A stretch of 56,395 nucleotides of DNA from assembly GCA_002839995.1 (NCBI GenBank), contig PGZC01000011.1:1-56395 (forward strand). Reading direction: 5' to 3'. The stretch is from Gammaproteobacteria bacterium HGW-Gammaproteobacteria-4 (GTDB lineage: Bacteria; Pseudomonadota; Gammaproteobacteria; Xanthomonadales; Xanthomonadaceae). Below are positions 1 to 10,450 of this stretch, piece by piece. Both the position numbers and the translations under genes were made by a program. Position 1 is the stretch's first letter, and each line of letters begins with the position of its first letter. The notes under the pieces are model-generated. The model was given only the letters and a program-made list of their open reading frames with translations. It did no database searches and was not told the DNA's origin.

Positions 1-2
1 CC

Positions 3-3000
3 AACTACAACTTCCCGGAATTGCGCCGACCCAGCGTGTCGGGCTTCGTCTACATCGATGTCAACGGCAGCGGCGTGCGTGAAGCCGGTACCGATCTGGC
101 GATTGCCGGCGCCAGCGTTCGCCTGCTCGACGCCAGCAATGGCAATCTGATCAACACCGCCAGTACCGATGCCAGCGGCGCCTACAGCTTCACCGGTCTG
201 GACCCGCTGATCGCCTACACCCTGGAGCAACCGTTGCCGGCGAGCCCGGTCGGCATCATCAACGGCCCGATCAATCCCGGCCTGATCAACGCGCTGGCCT
301 GCGTCAGCGGCTGCACTGCGCAGGCCGATACGCCAGTCGCCGACAGTGATCGCATCGCCGATATTGATCTGAGTGCCGGCACTGACGGCACAGTGTTCAA
401 TTTCGGCGAAATCCAGCTCGCCGATATTGCCGGCCTCGTCTATGTCGATGCCGATCGCAACAATGCCCTTGATGCTGCCGATACCGCGCGCATCGCCGGC
501 GTCATCGTGCGCCTGGTGCAGGGCGCCGACTGCGCCACCGGTACCGAACTGACGAACACTTCCACCGACGCGCTCGGCGCATTCGCCTTTGCCGGTCAGT
601 TGGCCTTCCGCGATTATCTGCTGTGCCAGACCCAGCCGCCGGGCTACGGCAACGGCAATGCCAATGGCACGCCGGGGGTCGATCAGATCGCCATCGCCGA
701 TCTGCCGGCCGTGGGATCGTTGAACAACCGTTTCGGCGAATTGGTTGGCTCCATCGCCGGATCGGTCTACATCGACCAGAACCAGGACGGTACTCGCAAT
801 CCGGGCGAACTGGGTATCGAGAATGTGCCGGTGACGCTCACCGGCACCAACGTGCTCGGCGACCTCGTCAACCAGACCGTCAACACCGACATCAACGGCG
901 ATTACCAGTTCGGCGATCTGCTCACCGCCAACGCTGCCGGCTACACCGTCGGCGAAGGCGCGATTCCGCCCGTGGCCGGCGTGTTCAATGACGGCCAGGA
1001 CGCCCTCGGCAATGCCGCCGCGCCGGGTACGCTCGGCAACGACGTGCTCAGCGCGATCGGCCTTGCCGCCGGCCAGCAGGCCAGCGGTTACCTGTTCGGC
1101 GAATTGCAGGCGACCGCCATCAGCGGCGTGGTCTACGTCGATGCGGATCGCAACAACGCGCTCGACGCCAGCGACCCGTTGCGCATTGCCGGTGTCAGCG
1201 TGCGACTGCTGGAAGGCAACAGTTGCGCAACCGGCGTGCAGATCGGCAGCGCCACCAGCAATGCTGCGGGTGCCTACCAGTTCCTCAGCGTCACCGTCGG
1301 CCGCAACTACGCGATTTGCCAGGATCACCCCGCCGGCTACGGCAACGGCAATGCCTTGGGCGTGCCCGGCAGCGATGAAATCCTGATCGCCAATCTGCCC
1401 CTGCTTGGCGTGGCCGGCAACAACTTCGGCGAACTGGTCGGCTCGATAGCCGGCCGCGTCTATCTCGATCGCAACAACAATACCACGCAGGACGCGGGCG
1501 AGCCCGGCATCGCAGGGGTACAGATCACGCTCAGCGGCAACGATATCAACGGCGCCGCGGTTTCGACGAGTATCGCCAGCGATGCCAGTGGCGACTTCCT
1601 GTTTGCCGATTTGCTGCGCTCCAGCGCCGCCGGCTATCGCTTGACCGAACAGGCAGCACAACCGGTGGTGGTCGACGGCGGGGTCACCTTCCTCACCGTC
1701 AATGGCGCGACCGCACCCGGCGCCATCAGCGGAGTCACTGTCGGCAACGCGACTTCTGTCGCCACGGTCCCCAGCACAGTGCAGGGCATCGTGCTGCCTG
1801 GCGGCGCAGATTCGCTGCAGAACCTGTTTGCCGAAGTGCTGCCGGTGGGCATCACCGGCAGCGTATTCCTCGATCTCGACAACAATGGCGAGCGCAACGC
1901 TCCCGCCGATAGCGGCATTGCGGCGGTACGTATCGAATTGAGCGGCATTGATGATCTGGGTCAGCCGGTCGCACTCAGTGTCGATAGCGATGCTGATGGT
2001 CGGTTCGCGTTTGAGGGCCTGCGGCCAGGCAACTACACCCTCACCGAGCCGACGCAGCCGCTCAACACCCTCAATGGCATCACCACGGCCGGCAGTGCCG
2101 GCGGCAATGCCAGCGCGGTTGCTGTGCTGCCCAGCGTTATCGCCGCAATCGATCTGAGCCTGCCCGGAACCCGCAGCGACGACAACCGTTTTGCCGAAGT
2201 GCCGGCCAGCGGCGTGATTGCCGGCCGGGTGTGGCTGGATCGCAACAACGATGGTGTGATCGATACCAGCGAGTTGGGCATTGCCGATGTACTGATTGAA
2301 CTCAGCGGTACCGACCTCGGCGGCAATGCGATCAGCCGCAGTCTGCCGCCCGGCCAGTACACGCTGACCGAGCCGCAGCAACCGGCGGATACCTTCAACG
2401 GCATCACCGTGCCCGGCACCGGTGGCGGCACTGCCACGGCGGTCGCTGCCGTGCCCAGTGTCATCAGCAGTATCGAACTGCTCGCCAATGGCGAGGCGGT
2501 GGACAACCACTTTGGCGAAATACCACCGGCCTCAATTGCGGGCCGGATATGGGCCGACAACGACAACGATGGCGTGATCGATGCCGACGAATCGGGCATT
2601 TCCGGGGTAACGGTGGTGCTCAGTGGTGTTGATGATCTTGGCGCCACCGTGAGTATGTCGCTGACCAGCGATGGCGAAGGCCGCTATGCATTCGACGGCC
2701 TGCGCCCTGGCACCTACAGCGTGAGCGAACCACAGCAACCCTCTGGTACCCTCAACGGCATTACCGTTGCCGGGCAGATCGGCGGTACAGTGATCGGCAC
2801 AGCGACGCCGGTTGATGTAGTGCCCTCGTCGGTGTCGTCGATCGTGATCGCGCCGGGCGATGCTTCGCTCGACAACAATTTCGGAGAAATCCCCGAGTCG
2901 CCCGACCTCAAGGTCAGCAAGCGTCACGAGCCGGCGCGCTTCAGCGTCAACAACCCCGGCCGCTACGTGATTTCAGTACGCAATGCTGGCAACCGTGCCA

Positions 3001-3656
3001 GTACCGGCGAATATCAGGTCAGTGATCGTCTGCCGGCCGGCATCGTGTTGGCGGCAACGCCAGCCGGAACCGGTTGGCTGTGCGATGGCGCGATCGGCGA
3101 CAGCACATTCAGTTGTCGCAGCACGCGGGTGTTGGCAGCGGGCGAGAGCAGCCCCGATGTGATCGAGGCGAGCGTCAGTGTCTGCCTTCGCTGGCGACGT
3201 GTCGTTGCTGCCGGTCTGCGAACCCACCATCGTCCACGAAACCTGCCGCGATCCGGTGGTGATCCTGCAATCGGCGGCGCTGTCCGGCAGCGTCTGGTAC
3301 GACCTCGGCAGCAACCCGCTGTTGCTCGATGGTGGCGATCAGCGCTTGCAGGGCTGGATCGTGGAAGTGTTCGATCTGTCCAGCGACCAGCTTCTCGCCA
3401 GCCAGACCACCGGCCCCGATGGCCGTTATCGCATCGTCGATCTGCCGGCTGGTGTGATCCTGAAAGTGCGTTTCCGCGATCCCGATGCGTCGGTGGTCTG
3501 GGGCGTTCCGGTCAATGGCGAGACGACGCCGGATTCGCCGGCTGCCTGCGACCCGGACGGCGCCATTGCCGGCGGCTTCGAGAGTTCATGCATGGAACCG
3601 AGCACCGTGTTCAACACCGGCACTGCGCGCGAGGTGGTGCTGGCGCCCGGCGATGA
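3..3656 (+). CDS. SdrD_B/DUF11 repeat surface protein, 5' partial, frameshifted
   Basis: The reading frame is open at the left window edge (it begins with an NYNFPEL-like linker), so the true start lies outside. About eight Cna_B/SdrD_B-like beta-sandwich repeats follow one another. Each opens with a motif like SIAGRVYLDRNN and a Ca-binding-type loop such as DRNNDGVIDTSE, and closes with a linker like DNNFGEIP. A DUF11-type domain (PDLKVSKRHEP...) starts near base 2900. The repeat family usually forms rod-like, calcium-stabilised cell-surface stalks. True coding appears to end near base 3178, where the DUF11 domain loses sense; it continues one frame over in the next entry. The tail from about 3180 to 3656 is then out-of-frame translation. 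The seventh repeat (about 2220-2500) lacks 13 codons found in its neighbours. No LPXTG sorting signal is seen. The family assignment is firm; the adhesin role is inferred. Confidence 0.75.
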   Translation, partial: NYNFPELRRPSVSGFVYIDVNGSGVREAGTDLAIAGASVRLLDASNGNLINTASTDASGAYSFTGLDPLIAYTLEQPLPASPVGIINGPINPGLINALACVSGCTAQADTPVADSDRIADIDLSAGTDGTVFNFGEIQLADIAGLVYVDADRNNALDAADTARIAGVIVRLVQGADCATGTELTNTSTDALGAFAFAGQLAFRDYLLCQTQPPGYGNGNANGTPGVDQIAIADLPAVGSLNNRFGELVGSIAGSVYIDQNQDGTRNPGELGIENVPVTLTGTNVLGDLVNQTVNTDINGDYQFGDLLTANAAGYTVGEGAIPPVAGVFNDGQDALGNAAAPGTLGNDVLSAIGLAAGQQASGYLFGELQATAISGVVYVDADRNNALDASDPLRIAGVSVRLLEGNSCATGVQIGSATSNAAGAYQFLSVTVGRNYAICQDHPAGYGNGNALGVPGSDEILIANLPLLGVAGNNFGELVGSIAGRVYLDRNNNTTQDAGEPGIAGVQITLSGNDINGAAVSTSIASDASGDFLFADLLRSSAAGYRLTEQAAQPVVVDGGVTFLTVNGATAPGAISGVTVGNATSVATVPSTVQGIVLPGGADSLQNLFAEVLPVGITGSVFLDLDNNGERNAPADSGIAAVRIELSGIDDLGQPVALSVDSDADGRFAFEGLRPGNYTLTEPTQPLNTLNGITTAGSAGGNASAVAVLPSVIAAIDLSLPGTRSDDNRFAEVPASGVIAGRVWLDRNNDGVIDTSELGIADVLIELSGTDLGGNAISRSLPPGQYTLTEPQQPADTFNGITVPGTGGGTATAVAAVPSVISSIELLANGEAVDNHFGEIPPASIAGRIWADNDNDGVIDADESGISGVTVVLSGVDDLGATVSMSLTSDGEGRYAFDGLRPGTYSVSEPQQPSGTLNGITVAGQIGGTVIGTATPVDVVPSSVSSIVIAPGDASLDNNFGEIPESPDLKVSKRHEPARFSVNNPGRYVISVRNAGNRASTGEYQVSDRLPAGIVLAATPAGTGWLCDGAIGDSTFSCRSTRVLAAGESSPDVIEASVSVCLRWRRVVAAGLRTHHRPRNLPRSGGDPAIGGAVRQRLVRPRQQPAVARWWRSALAGLDRGSVRSVQRPASRQPDHRPRWPLSHRRSAGWCDPESAFPRSRCVGGLGRSGQWRDDAGFAGCLRPGRRHCRRLREFMHGTEHRVQHRHCARGGAGARR

Positions 3657-5109
3657 GCTGATTGAGCAGAGCCTGCCGATAATTCCTGGTGGCGTGGTAT
3701 ACGACGCCATCGCGCGCACGCCGGTTCCCGGCGCCGTGGTCACCTTGCGCCCAGTTGGCGTGTGCGCCGGCTATGATCCCGAGCGCGACATACTCAACGC
3801 CGCGTTTGGTGGTTATCGCATCGAAGGCGACACGATTTCGATGACGGTAGGCGAACTGGGCCTGTATCGCTTCCTGTTTGCCGTGCATGCCTCCATCTGC
3901 GAGTTCCGTATCGAGGTCGCACCACCGTCCGGCTTCAGCTTCGTCTCGCAGTTGATCGCGCCGCAGCCTGGTGCCCTCGACCCGGGCGGCAATGCCGGAG
4001 GCCGCTTCGACCAGCAGCCACAGGGCACGCCGCCGCTGGCCCCGGTCGGCCCCGGCACCGCCTACGCATTGCAGATCGTGGCCGGCGGAAACAAGGCAGC
4101 GATCGTCAACAACCACATCCCGCTCGACCCCGCCGTGCCGGCCGGCCTGGCGATCAGCAAGGTTGCCGATCGGCAGATCGCCGAGGTCGGCGACACCGTG
4201 TTGTACACCGTGCTGGTACGCCAGACCGGCGGCTCGGCTCTGCCGCAAGTCAGCGTGCTGGATCGTCTGCCAGCCGGTTTCACCTACCTCGCCAACAGCG
4301 CGGTGGTGAATGGCCACAACATCGCCGATCCCGCTGGTGCCCCCGGCCCGGCCTTGGCCTTTGATCTGGGCCCGATCGGCAGCGGTGGGCAGCTCACGTT
4401 GAACTACCGTCTGCGTGTTGGCGTTGGCAGCCAGCAGGGCGATGGCGTCAACCGCGCTACGGCGTTCGGTTGCGGTTTGCCGCAGGGTTGTATCGACCCG
4501 GTCACGCTGACGCCGTTCGCCGGCACCTTGAGTTCGAATGAAGCGCGCTTCCGCTTGCGCGTCAGCGGTGGCGTGTTCACCAACGAAGCCTGCGTGCTCG
4601 GCAAGATCTACGTCGATTGCAACCAGAACCAGATGCAGGATCGCGAAGAACTCGGCGTCCCCGGCGTGCGTTTCTACTTCGAGGACGGCACCTGGCTGAT
4701 CAGCGATTCCGAAGGCAAGTACAGCTATTGCGGGCTTACCCCGCAAAGCCACGTGCTGAAGGCCGACAACAGCACGCTGCCGCAAGGTGCGCGTCTGGTC
4801 ACCAGCTCCAACCGCAACCTCGGCGATGCCGGCAGCCTGTTCCTCGATCTCAAGAACGGCGAGCTGCATCGTGCCGATTTCATCGAAGGCAGTTGCAGCA
4901 ATCCGGTGATCGAGCAGGTCAAGGCGCGCCGCACCCAGGGTGAAGTGAGTTTCCCGGAGACCGAGACCCGGCAAGGCCCATTGCGGTTCGAGAGCAAGCC
5001 GGCGCGCGCTCCGCGCCAGGCGACGGATAGCGCCAAACAGGCACCGGTCGTGGCACCGAGGGCCGCACCGCCCGCTGCGCAAGGCGACAGCCAGGGAGGT
5101 GCCCGGTGA
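3178..5109 (+). CDS. C-terminal part of the SdrD_B/DUF11 repeat surface protein
   Basis: This frame continues the product of the preceding entry after an apparent +1 shift near 3165-3190. It opens at a GTG (3178) with no convincing ribosome site, which argues for a broken gene rather than a separate one. It encodes further Cna_B-like segments, a DUF11 domain (LAISKVADRQIAEVGDTVLY, near residues 325-430) and a last SdrD_B-like unit with the Ca-loop DCNQNQMQDREE. A Pro/Ala/Gln-rich tail with no sortase motif and no membrane segment follows. The stop overlaps the next start (TGATG at 5107-5111), so translation is probably coupled to the barrel gene. Likely exported and surface-displayed with the help of the two downstream outer-membrane proteins (inference). 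Confidence 0.7.
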   Translation: MSAFAGDVSLLPVCEPTIVHETCRDPVVILQSAALSGSVWYDLGSNPLLLDGGDQRLQGWIVEVFDLSSDQLLASQTTGPDGRYRIVDLPAGVILKVRFRDPDASVVWGVPVNGETTPDSPAACDPDGAIAGGFESSCMEPSTVFNTGTAREVVLAPGDELIEQSLPIIPGGVVYDAIARTPVPGAVVTLRPVGVCAGYDPERDILNAAFGGYRIEGDTISMTVGELGLYRFLFAVHASICEFRIEVAPPSGFSFVSQLIAPQPGALDPGGNAGGRFDQQPQGTPPLAPVGPGTAYALQIVAGGNKAAIVNNHIPLDPAVPAGLAISKVADRQIAEVGDTVLYTVLVRQTGGSALPQVSVLDRLPAGFTYLANSAVVNGHNIADPAGAPGPALAFDLGPIGSGGQLTLNYRLRVGVGSQQGDGVNRATAFGCGLPQGCIDPVTLTPFAGTLSSNEARFRLRVSGGVFTNEACVLGKIYVDCNQNQMQDREELGVPGVRFYFEDGTWLISDSEGKYSYCGLTPQSHVLKADNSTLPQGARLVTSSNRNLGDAGSLFLDLKNGELHRADFIEGSCSNPVIEQVKARRTQGEVSFPETETRQGPLRFESKPARAPRQATDSAKQAPVVAPRAAPPAAQGDSQGGAR

Positions 5110-8100
5110 TGCGCACTTCCCGTATCTCTTCGGTGTGGCTCACCCCGGTGCTGCTGGCGTCGTTCGCCGTCAACGCGCAGGATCGTTTCGTGCCGTTGCT
5201 CGATGACCCGGCCGCACGGTTGCCCGCTTCGCCGGCGCATGCGGCTACCGCTGCCGCACCACAGGTGCTGGATGGCCAGTCACCGACGACGCTCGATTAC
5301 GCGCTCAACGCCGACATCGACCGGCTGGTGGTCGAAGTGGCTGCCGACAATCGCCCCGCCGATGGCCAGACGCCAACACCGGTAACGCTGACCGCATTCG
5401 CCGCCGATGGCAGCCCGGTCAAGGGCAAGCGGTTTGCCACCGTGGAAGTCAGCGGTGGCCGCCCAGGTGGTGCTGGTCGATGGTGTGGCCACGTTCGAGC
5501 TGCTGGCCCCGGCCGAAGCGCAGGATGTGCTGCTGCGTGTCACTGCCGGCGGCAACAGCGCACAGGGCGTGGTCAGCTTCGTGCCCGATGTGCGCGACAT
5601 GCTGGCGGTGGGTCTGCTCGAAGGCATCATCAACCTGCGCGATAAAAAGCCGGGCCTGATTTCGCCGACCCGCAACGGCGATGGTTTCGAGCAGGAAATC
5701 CGGCGCTGGGAGCGCAGCTTCAACGGCGGCAAGGCCAGTGGTGCCGGTCGCGCCGCGTTCTTCCTCAAAGGCAAGATCAAGGGCGATGCGCTGCTCACCG
5801 CCGCCTACGATTCGGACAAGGAAACCCGCGCGCGGCTGCTGCGCGATATTCGCCCCGAGGAGTTCTATCCGGTCTATGGCGATTCCTCGATCCGTGGTTT
5901 CGATGCGCGCTCTGCCGAGCGGGTTTACCTGCGCATCGACCGGGATCGCAGTTACCTGCTGTACGGCGATTTCCAGACCGGCGATGCGGTCAGTTCGCAC
6001 TCGGGCACGCTGGGCGAAGGCGCGCCGCGTGCGCGTAGCCTCGGCACCTACAACCGCACCGTCACCGGCTTCAACTGGCATCCGGAAAGCGAGCGGGTGC
6101 GCGGCAATGTGTTCGCCTTCCGCGATTCGCTGCGCCAGGTGGTGGAAGAATTGCCGAGCCAGGGCAGCGGCCCGTACGGCCTGCGCAACAACGCCGTGCT
6201 GGAAGGCAGCGAACGGGTGGAAGTGATCGCCCGCGATCGCAACCAGCCCTCGCGTATCCTCAGCGTGCGGCCCTTGCTGCGTTTCGCCGATTACACCTTC
6301 GAGCCGTTCTCGGGGCGGGTGTTGCTGACCCAGTTCCTGCCTGCTTTCGACGCCGAGCTCAATCCGGTTTCATTGCGCATCACCTACGAGGTCGATCAGG
6401 GCAGCGAGCAGGCCTGGGTGTATGGCGGCGATGCGCAGATGACGCTGCTGTCGTGGCTGGAGGTCGGCGGCTCGTTCGTGAAGGACGAAAACCCGTTCGC
6501 CGGCTTCGAGATGGGCAGCGTCAATGCCAGCGTGAAGATGGGTGCGCATACCCATCTGGTCGGTGAATGGGCGCAGGCGACTTCCGAGATCAACACCAAT
6601 CCGGTCAATCAGACCTTCGGCAACCTCGCCGGCCGCAGCGGCAACGTCACCGGCGACGCCTGGCGGTTGGAGTTCGATCATGCCGGCGAGGTGTTCGATG
6701 CCCGTCTATACGCCGGACGTTCCGATCCCGAGTTCAACAATCCGTCCTCGCCGCTGTACGGTGGCCGCGCCGAATACAGTGCCAACTTGGGCTGGCAGGC
6801 CAGCGAGCGGGTGCGCCTGTACGCCGAAGGCCTGCGCTCGGAGGATCGCAATCCGCAAGGCGGCCATCGCACCGCCGCCGGTGCCGGTGCGCGGCTGCAA
6901 GCGAGCGAGCGCCTGAGCTTCGATCTGGGTTTGCGTTCGCTCAACGAAACGGTAGGCGCCACCTCATCGTTCGCCGGTGCATCGCCGTTCTCCGATCGCA
7001 ACGGCGGATTGGGCAGCGTTGCCACCGGCGCCGCCGGTGGCGCGCTCGGCTTCGGCCAGCAGCCGCTGGACCCGCTCACCGGTCTGCCGATCATCAGCAA
7101 CGGACTTGCCGGCAACAGCGCCAGCAATCTGCCGATCGGCACCCGGCTCAGCAGCGATACCGTGCACCTTGGTGCGGCTTGGCGCCTCACCGAGAAGCTG
7201 GGTTTGAGCGGCCAGGTGGAAACCTCGGTGAATGGCGAGGATCGCGACCGCTTCGCGCTTGGCAGCGACTACCGCTTGCGTGAGCGCCAGCGCCTGTACG
7301 CCCGCTACGAGCAAGAGACCGGCCTGTCCAGCCCGCTCGGCATCACCACCACCGGACGCAAGGCCAACACCTTCGTGTTCGGTACCGAGCAGACGTATTT
7401 GCGCGACACCAGCGTCTACGGCGAGTACCGGCTGCGCGATGCGATCAGCGGTCGCGACATCCAGGCCGCATCCGGTGTGCGCACCGGCTGGGATATTGCC
7501 GAGGGCGTGCGCATCAGCACCGGCGCCGAACACGTCAACGTGATCTCCGGCAACACCGGCGACGCTACCGCCGTATTCTTCGGCATCGACTACAGCGCCA
7601 ACCCGTTGTGGCGCGGCTCGACCCGCGTCGAATTGCGGCGCAGTGGCGACGTCGCCGGCACCGCAGCCGACGAGCGATTCGACACCGCGCTGTGGCAGAT
7701 GACGGTGGCGCGCAAGCTGGACCGCGACTGGACCTTGCTCGGCCGCAATTACCTGCTGCTCACCGACTATGCCGCACGCGGCGACGTGTTGCAGAACCGC
7801 TTCCAGGTCGGCCTGGCCTATCGCGAAAACGACCGCAACCGGGTCAACGCGTTGCTGCGCTACGAATACAAGCTCGAATCCGACGAAAGCGGCCTCGCGC
7901 TCGGCGGCATCCCGCCGCTGCCAGGCGATTCGCCGCTCGGCAACGACTTGCGCGTGCGCGCGCACATCGTTTCGGCGCATTCGGACTGGCACCCGTCGCG
8001 GCCGTGGTGGCTGACCGGCCGCATCGCCGGCAAGTGGCAGCACGACCGCTTCGTCACTCCGGGACTGACCACCGTCGACAGCAACTTCCGCGGCCTGCTG

Positions 8101-8385
8101 CTTTCGGGGCGCGCGGTGTACGACATCACCGAGCACTGGGATGTCGGTGTGCTCGGCAGTGTCTTCACCGGCGATGAGGGCGCGCGCCAGTACGCCTACG
8201 GCGCCGAGATCGGTCGTCTGCTGCGCCAAAACCTGTGGCTGAGCGTCGGCTACAACTGGAGCGGTTTCGACGGCGACAGCGATCTCAACGGTTACGAATA
8301 TACCCAGCAGGGCGCGTTCCTGCGCATTCGCTTCAAGTTCGACGAAAACCTCTTCGCGTCCGATCCTTACGCCACGGCCGAGTAA
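5109..8385 (+). CDS. Large outer-membrane beta-barrel protein, frameshifted near 5460
   Basis: The ATG at 5109 follows a GGGAGG ribosome site at 5094-5099 and starts a Sec signal peptide (MRTSRISSVWLTPVLLASFAVNAQ). An invasin/Big_1-like Ig domain follows (near LTAFAADGSPVKGKRFATVEV), then about 900 residues of alternating aromatic/polar strands typical of an outer-membrane barrel. The C-terminus has a beta-signal-like strand (FLRIRFKF) shortly before the end. The frame switches by +1 within 5458-5464, at a short C run: the signal peptide and first half of the Ig domain are in one frame, the rest in the next. Deleting one C restores a single product of about 1,090 residues. A real mutation and a sequence error cannot be told apart here. 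Its position between a repeat-rich surface protein and an OmpA-family protein suggests it anchors or exports the repeat protein; this is inference. Confidence 0.7.
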
Positions 8386-8396
8386 CGGGAGTTCCC

Positions 8397-9425
8397 ATGT
8401 ACCAGCGCAAATTCCATCTTCCCTGTCTCGTGTTGTCGTGCGCAGCGTTTGCGGGCACTGCGGCGAGCGCGCAGACGCCACAGCTCAATCCGCCGGCGCA
8501 ACGCCTCAGCGACGAGGCGATTTACGCCGACCACGCGCAATACCAGGCGCAACAGGATCGTCTCGAAGCGATCAACGCCGCCGGCCGGCCGCTGGCCGAC
8601 TATCACCTGGCCAAGGCGCAGTGCTGGCTCGATGTGTCGTTCCACGAGTATTCGCGCAATGACCGCAGCGATTTTCCGCAGGCCGCGCTTGAGCAATCGG
8701 CATTGCTGGCTGATGCCATGGAAACGGGCAGCGATCCGGGCACCGACACGCCACTGGTAAACGGCGCCAAGCGCCTGCGTGCCGATTTGTGGCAGCGGCT
8801 CGGCGCCTTGCATCAGGCGCCCGGCTTCGCCTGCGCCGCCGCACTCGCCGCCTGCGGCGAAGTGGAGCTGGTGCATGCCGGCAACGAGTACAACCAGCAG
8901 CAATGGCGCCATGCACAGCCCTATGTGCAGATCGCCGAAGACCTGATCGCGCGCGCCGATGCCGCCAGCGCCGAGTGCCTGCCGCCGGCTGCGCCGCAGG
9001 CTGCGCCGCCGGTCGCGGCGCCGGACGCACCGCGCGCCTTGCACGGTGTCGTGCACTTCGCATTCGACCGCACGGCGCAGTCCGACATCACCGATATCGA
9101 CGCGCTCGAAGGATTGCTTGCACAAATCCGCAGCGCCGAGGCCGACGGCTGGCGGCTGGGCATGATCAGCCTGAGCGGCCATGCCGACCAATTGCAGGGC
9201 CGTGGCAGCGCCTACAACCTCGCGCTATCGCAGCGCCGCGCCGCCACCGTGCGCGATTGGTTGCTGCGCGCCGGCATCGACGCCGCGCTCATCGACAGCA
9301 ACGCGCGTGGCGACAGCGAACCGACGCTGAGCTGTCCGCCCGGCGACGTCATCCGCCTGCGCGACTGTCTGGCACCGAACCGGCGGGTGCAGATCGGCGT
9401 GCAACTGCTGCCGCCGGTGCGCTGA
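8397..9425 (+). CDS. OmpA-family outer-membrane/peptidoglycan-binding protein
   Basis: The product has 342 residues. ATG 8397 was chosen because it gives a clean Sec signal peptide (ending near AASAQ), sits 12 bases after the barrel gene's stop and has a GGGAG ribosome site. The N-terminal half is helical and probably periplasmic, followed by a Pro/Ala linker (PPAAPQAAPPVAAPDAP). The C-terminal OmpA-like domain (about residues 220-340) shows HFAFDRT, the LSGHADQLQG turn, LSQRRAATVRDWL and NRRVQI, the usual peptidoglycan-binding signature. The family is known to tie outer-membrane complexes to the cell wall. Here it is the last gene of the surface operon and may clamp the barrel/repeat-protein assembly to peptidoglycan (inference). 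Confidence 0.85.
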   Translation: MYQRKFHLPCLVLSCAAFAGTAASAQTPQLNPPAQRLSDEAIYADHAQYQAQQDRLEAINAAGRPLADYHLAKAQCWLDVSFHEYSRNDRSDFPQAALEQSALLADAMETGSDPGTDTPLVNGAKRLRADLWQRLGALHQAPGFACAAALAACGEVELVHAGNEYNQQQWRHAQPYVQIAEDLIARADAASAECLPPAAPQAAPPVAAPDAPRALHGVVHFAFDRTAQSDITDIDALEGLLAQIRSAEADGWRLGMISLSGHADQLQGRGSAYNLALSQRRAATVRDWLLRAGIDAALIDSNARGDSEPTLSCPPGDVIRLRDCLAPNRRVQIGVQLLPPVR

Positions 9426-9492
9426 CGGTACGCGCGCGTTCGGGGTAACGGTGCTCTGACGCCGCGCAGCAAGCGTTCTGGGCACCCGCCGC

Positions 9493-10443
9493 TCAATCCA
9501 CCAGGGTAAGTCGCAACTCCCTGGGCAGGGCAAACACCATGCTCTCGGGTTCGCCGTCGAGCTCGCGCACGCTGTCGGCGCCACACTCGCGCAGGCGGGC
9601 GATCACGCCCTGCACCAGCACTTCCGGAGCCGACGCGCCGGCGGTGACACCGATGCGTTGTTTGCCGTGCAGCCAGGCCGGGTCGATGTCGGCGGCGCCA
9701 TCGATCAGGTAGGCCTGAGTGCCCTGTTTGAGCGACAGCTCGCTCAGGCGGTTGGAGTTGGAACTGTTGACCGAACCCACCACCAGCACCAGATCGCACT
9801 GTGTCGCGAGCTGCCGTACCGCATCCTGACGGTTCTGGGTGGCGTAACAGATGTCATCGTGGCGTGGGCCTTCGATGGCGGGAAAACGTTGCCTTAGCGC
9901 CGCGATCACGTTGCGGGTGTCGTCCACCGACAGGGTGGTCTGCGTGGTGTAGGCGATCCGCTCGGGCTGGTTTACCTGCAGGGCGGCGACATCGGCCACG
10001 CCTTCGACCAGATAGATACTGCCCTGCCCACCCTCGGCCAGCCATTGGCCCATGGTGCCTTCCACTTCCGGGTGGCCGGCATGGCCGATCAACACCACGT
10101 CGCGCCCGGCACGGCAATGCCGCGCCACTTCGATATGCACCTTGGTCACCAGCGGACAGGTGGCATCGAACACCTTCAGCCCGCGTTGTTCGGCTTCCGC
10201 GCGCACCGCCTGCGACACGCCATGGGCGCTGAAAATCACCGTCGCGCCGGCCGGCACTTCGTGCAATTCATCGACGAAGATCGCGCCGCGCTGGCGCAGG
10301 TCTTCGACCACGAAACGGTTGTGCACGACTTCGTGGCGCACGTAGATCGGCGCGCCGAGAGTGTCGATCGCGCGCTTGACGATTTCGATGGCGCGATCCA
10401 CACCGGCGCAAAAACCGCGCGGATTGGCGAGCACGATGTCCAT
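9493..10443 (-). CDS. ispH: 4-hydroxy-3-methylbut-2-enyl diphosphate reductase
   Basis: IspH (LytB) catalyses the last step of the MEP isoprenoid pathway, reducing HMBPP to IPP and DMAPP with a [4Fe-4S] cluster. The product has 316 residues from ATG 10443. The cluster cysteines are visible at C12 ([10 protein letters not shown]) and C96 (DATCPLV), with the third in DDICYATQN. The substrate histidines of HEVVHN (residues 37-42) and SAHGVS are also present. An upstream in-frame extension exists but overlaps lspA and lacks homology. It lies 7 bases after lspA and is the last gene of a murJ-ribF-ileS-lspA-ispH run, a common proteobacterial order. Confidence 0.97.
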   Translation of the reverse strand: MDIVLANPRGFCAGVDRAIEIVKRAIDTLGAPIYVRHEVVHNRFVVEDLRQRGAIFVDELHEVPAGATVIFSAHGVSQAVRAEAEQRGLKVFDATCPLVTKVHIEVARHCRAGRDVVLIGHAGHPEVEGTMGQWLAEGGQGSIYLVEGVADVAALQVNQPERIAYTTQTTLSVDDTRNVIAALRQRFPAIEGPRHDDICYATQNRQDAVRQLATQCDLVLVVGSVNSSNSNRLSELSLKQGTQAYLIDGAADIDPAWLHGKQRIGVTAGASAPEVLVQGVIARLRECGADSVRELDGEPESMVFALPRELRLTLVD

Positions 10444-10450
10444 GACGCGA

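Noticed and set aside
1-5109. Gram-positive-style sortase-anchored adhesin, suggested by the SdrD-type repeats
   Set aside because: No LPXTG motif or C-terminal anchor. The next genes encode Gram-negative outer-membrane proteins.
3586-8481. Minus-strand open frames of about 500 codons opposite the surface operon
   Set aside because: No ribosome sites or motifs. The plus strand has signal peptides, Ca-loops and a barrel signal.
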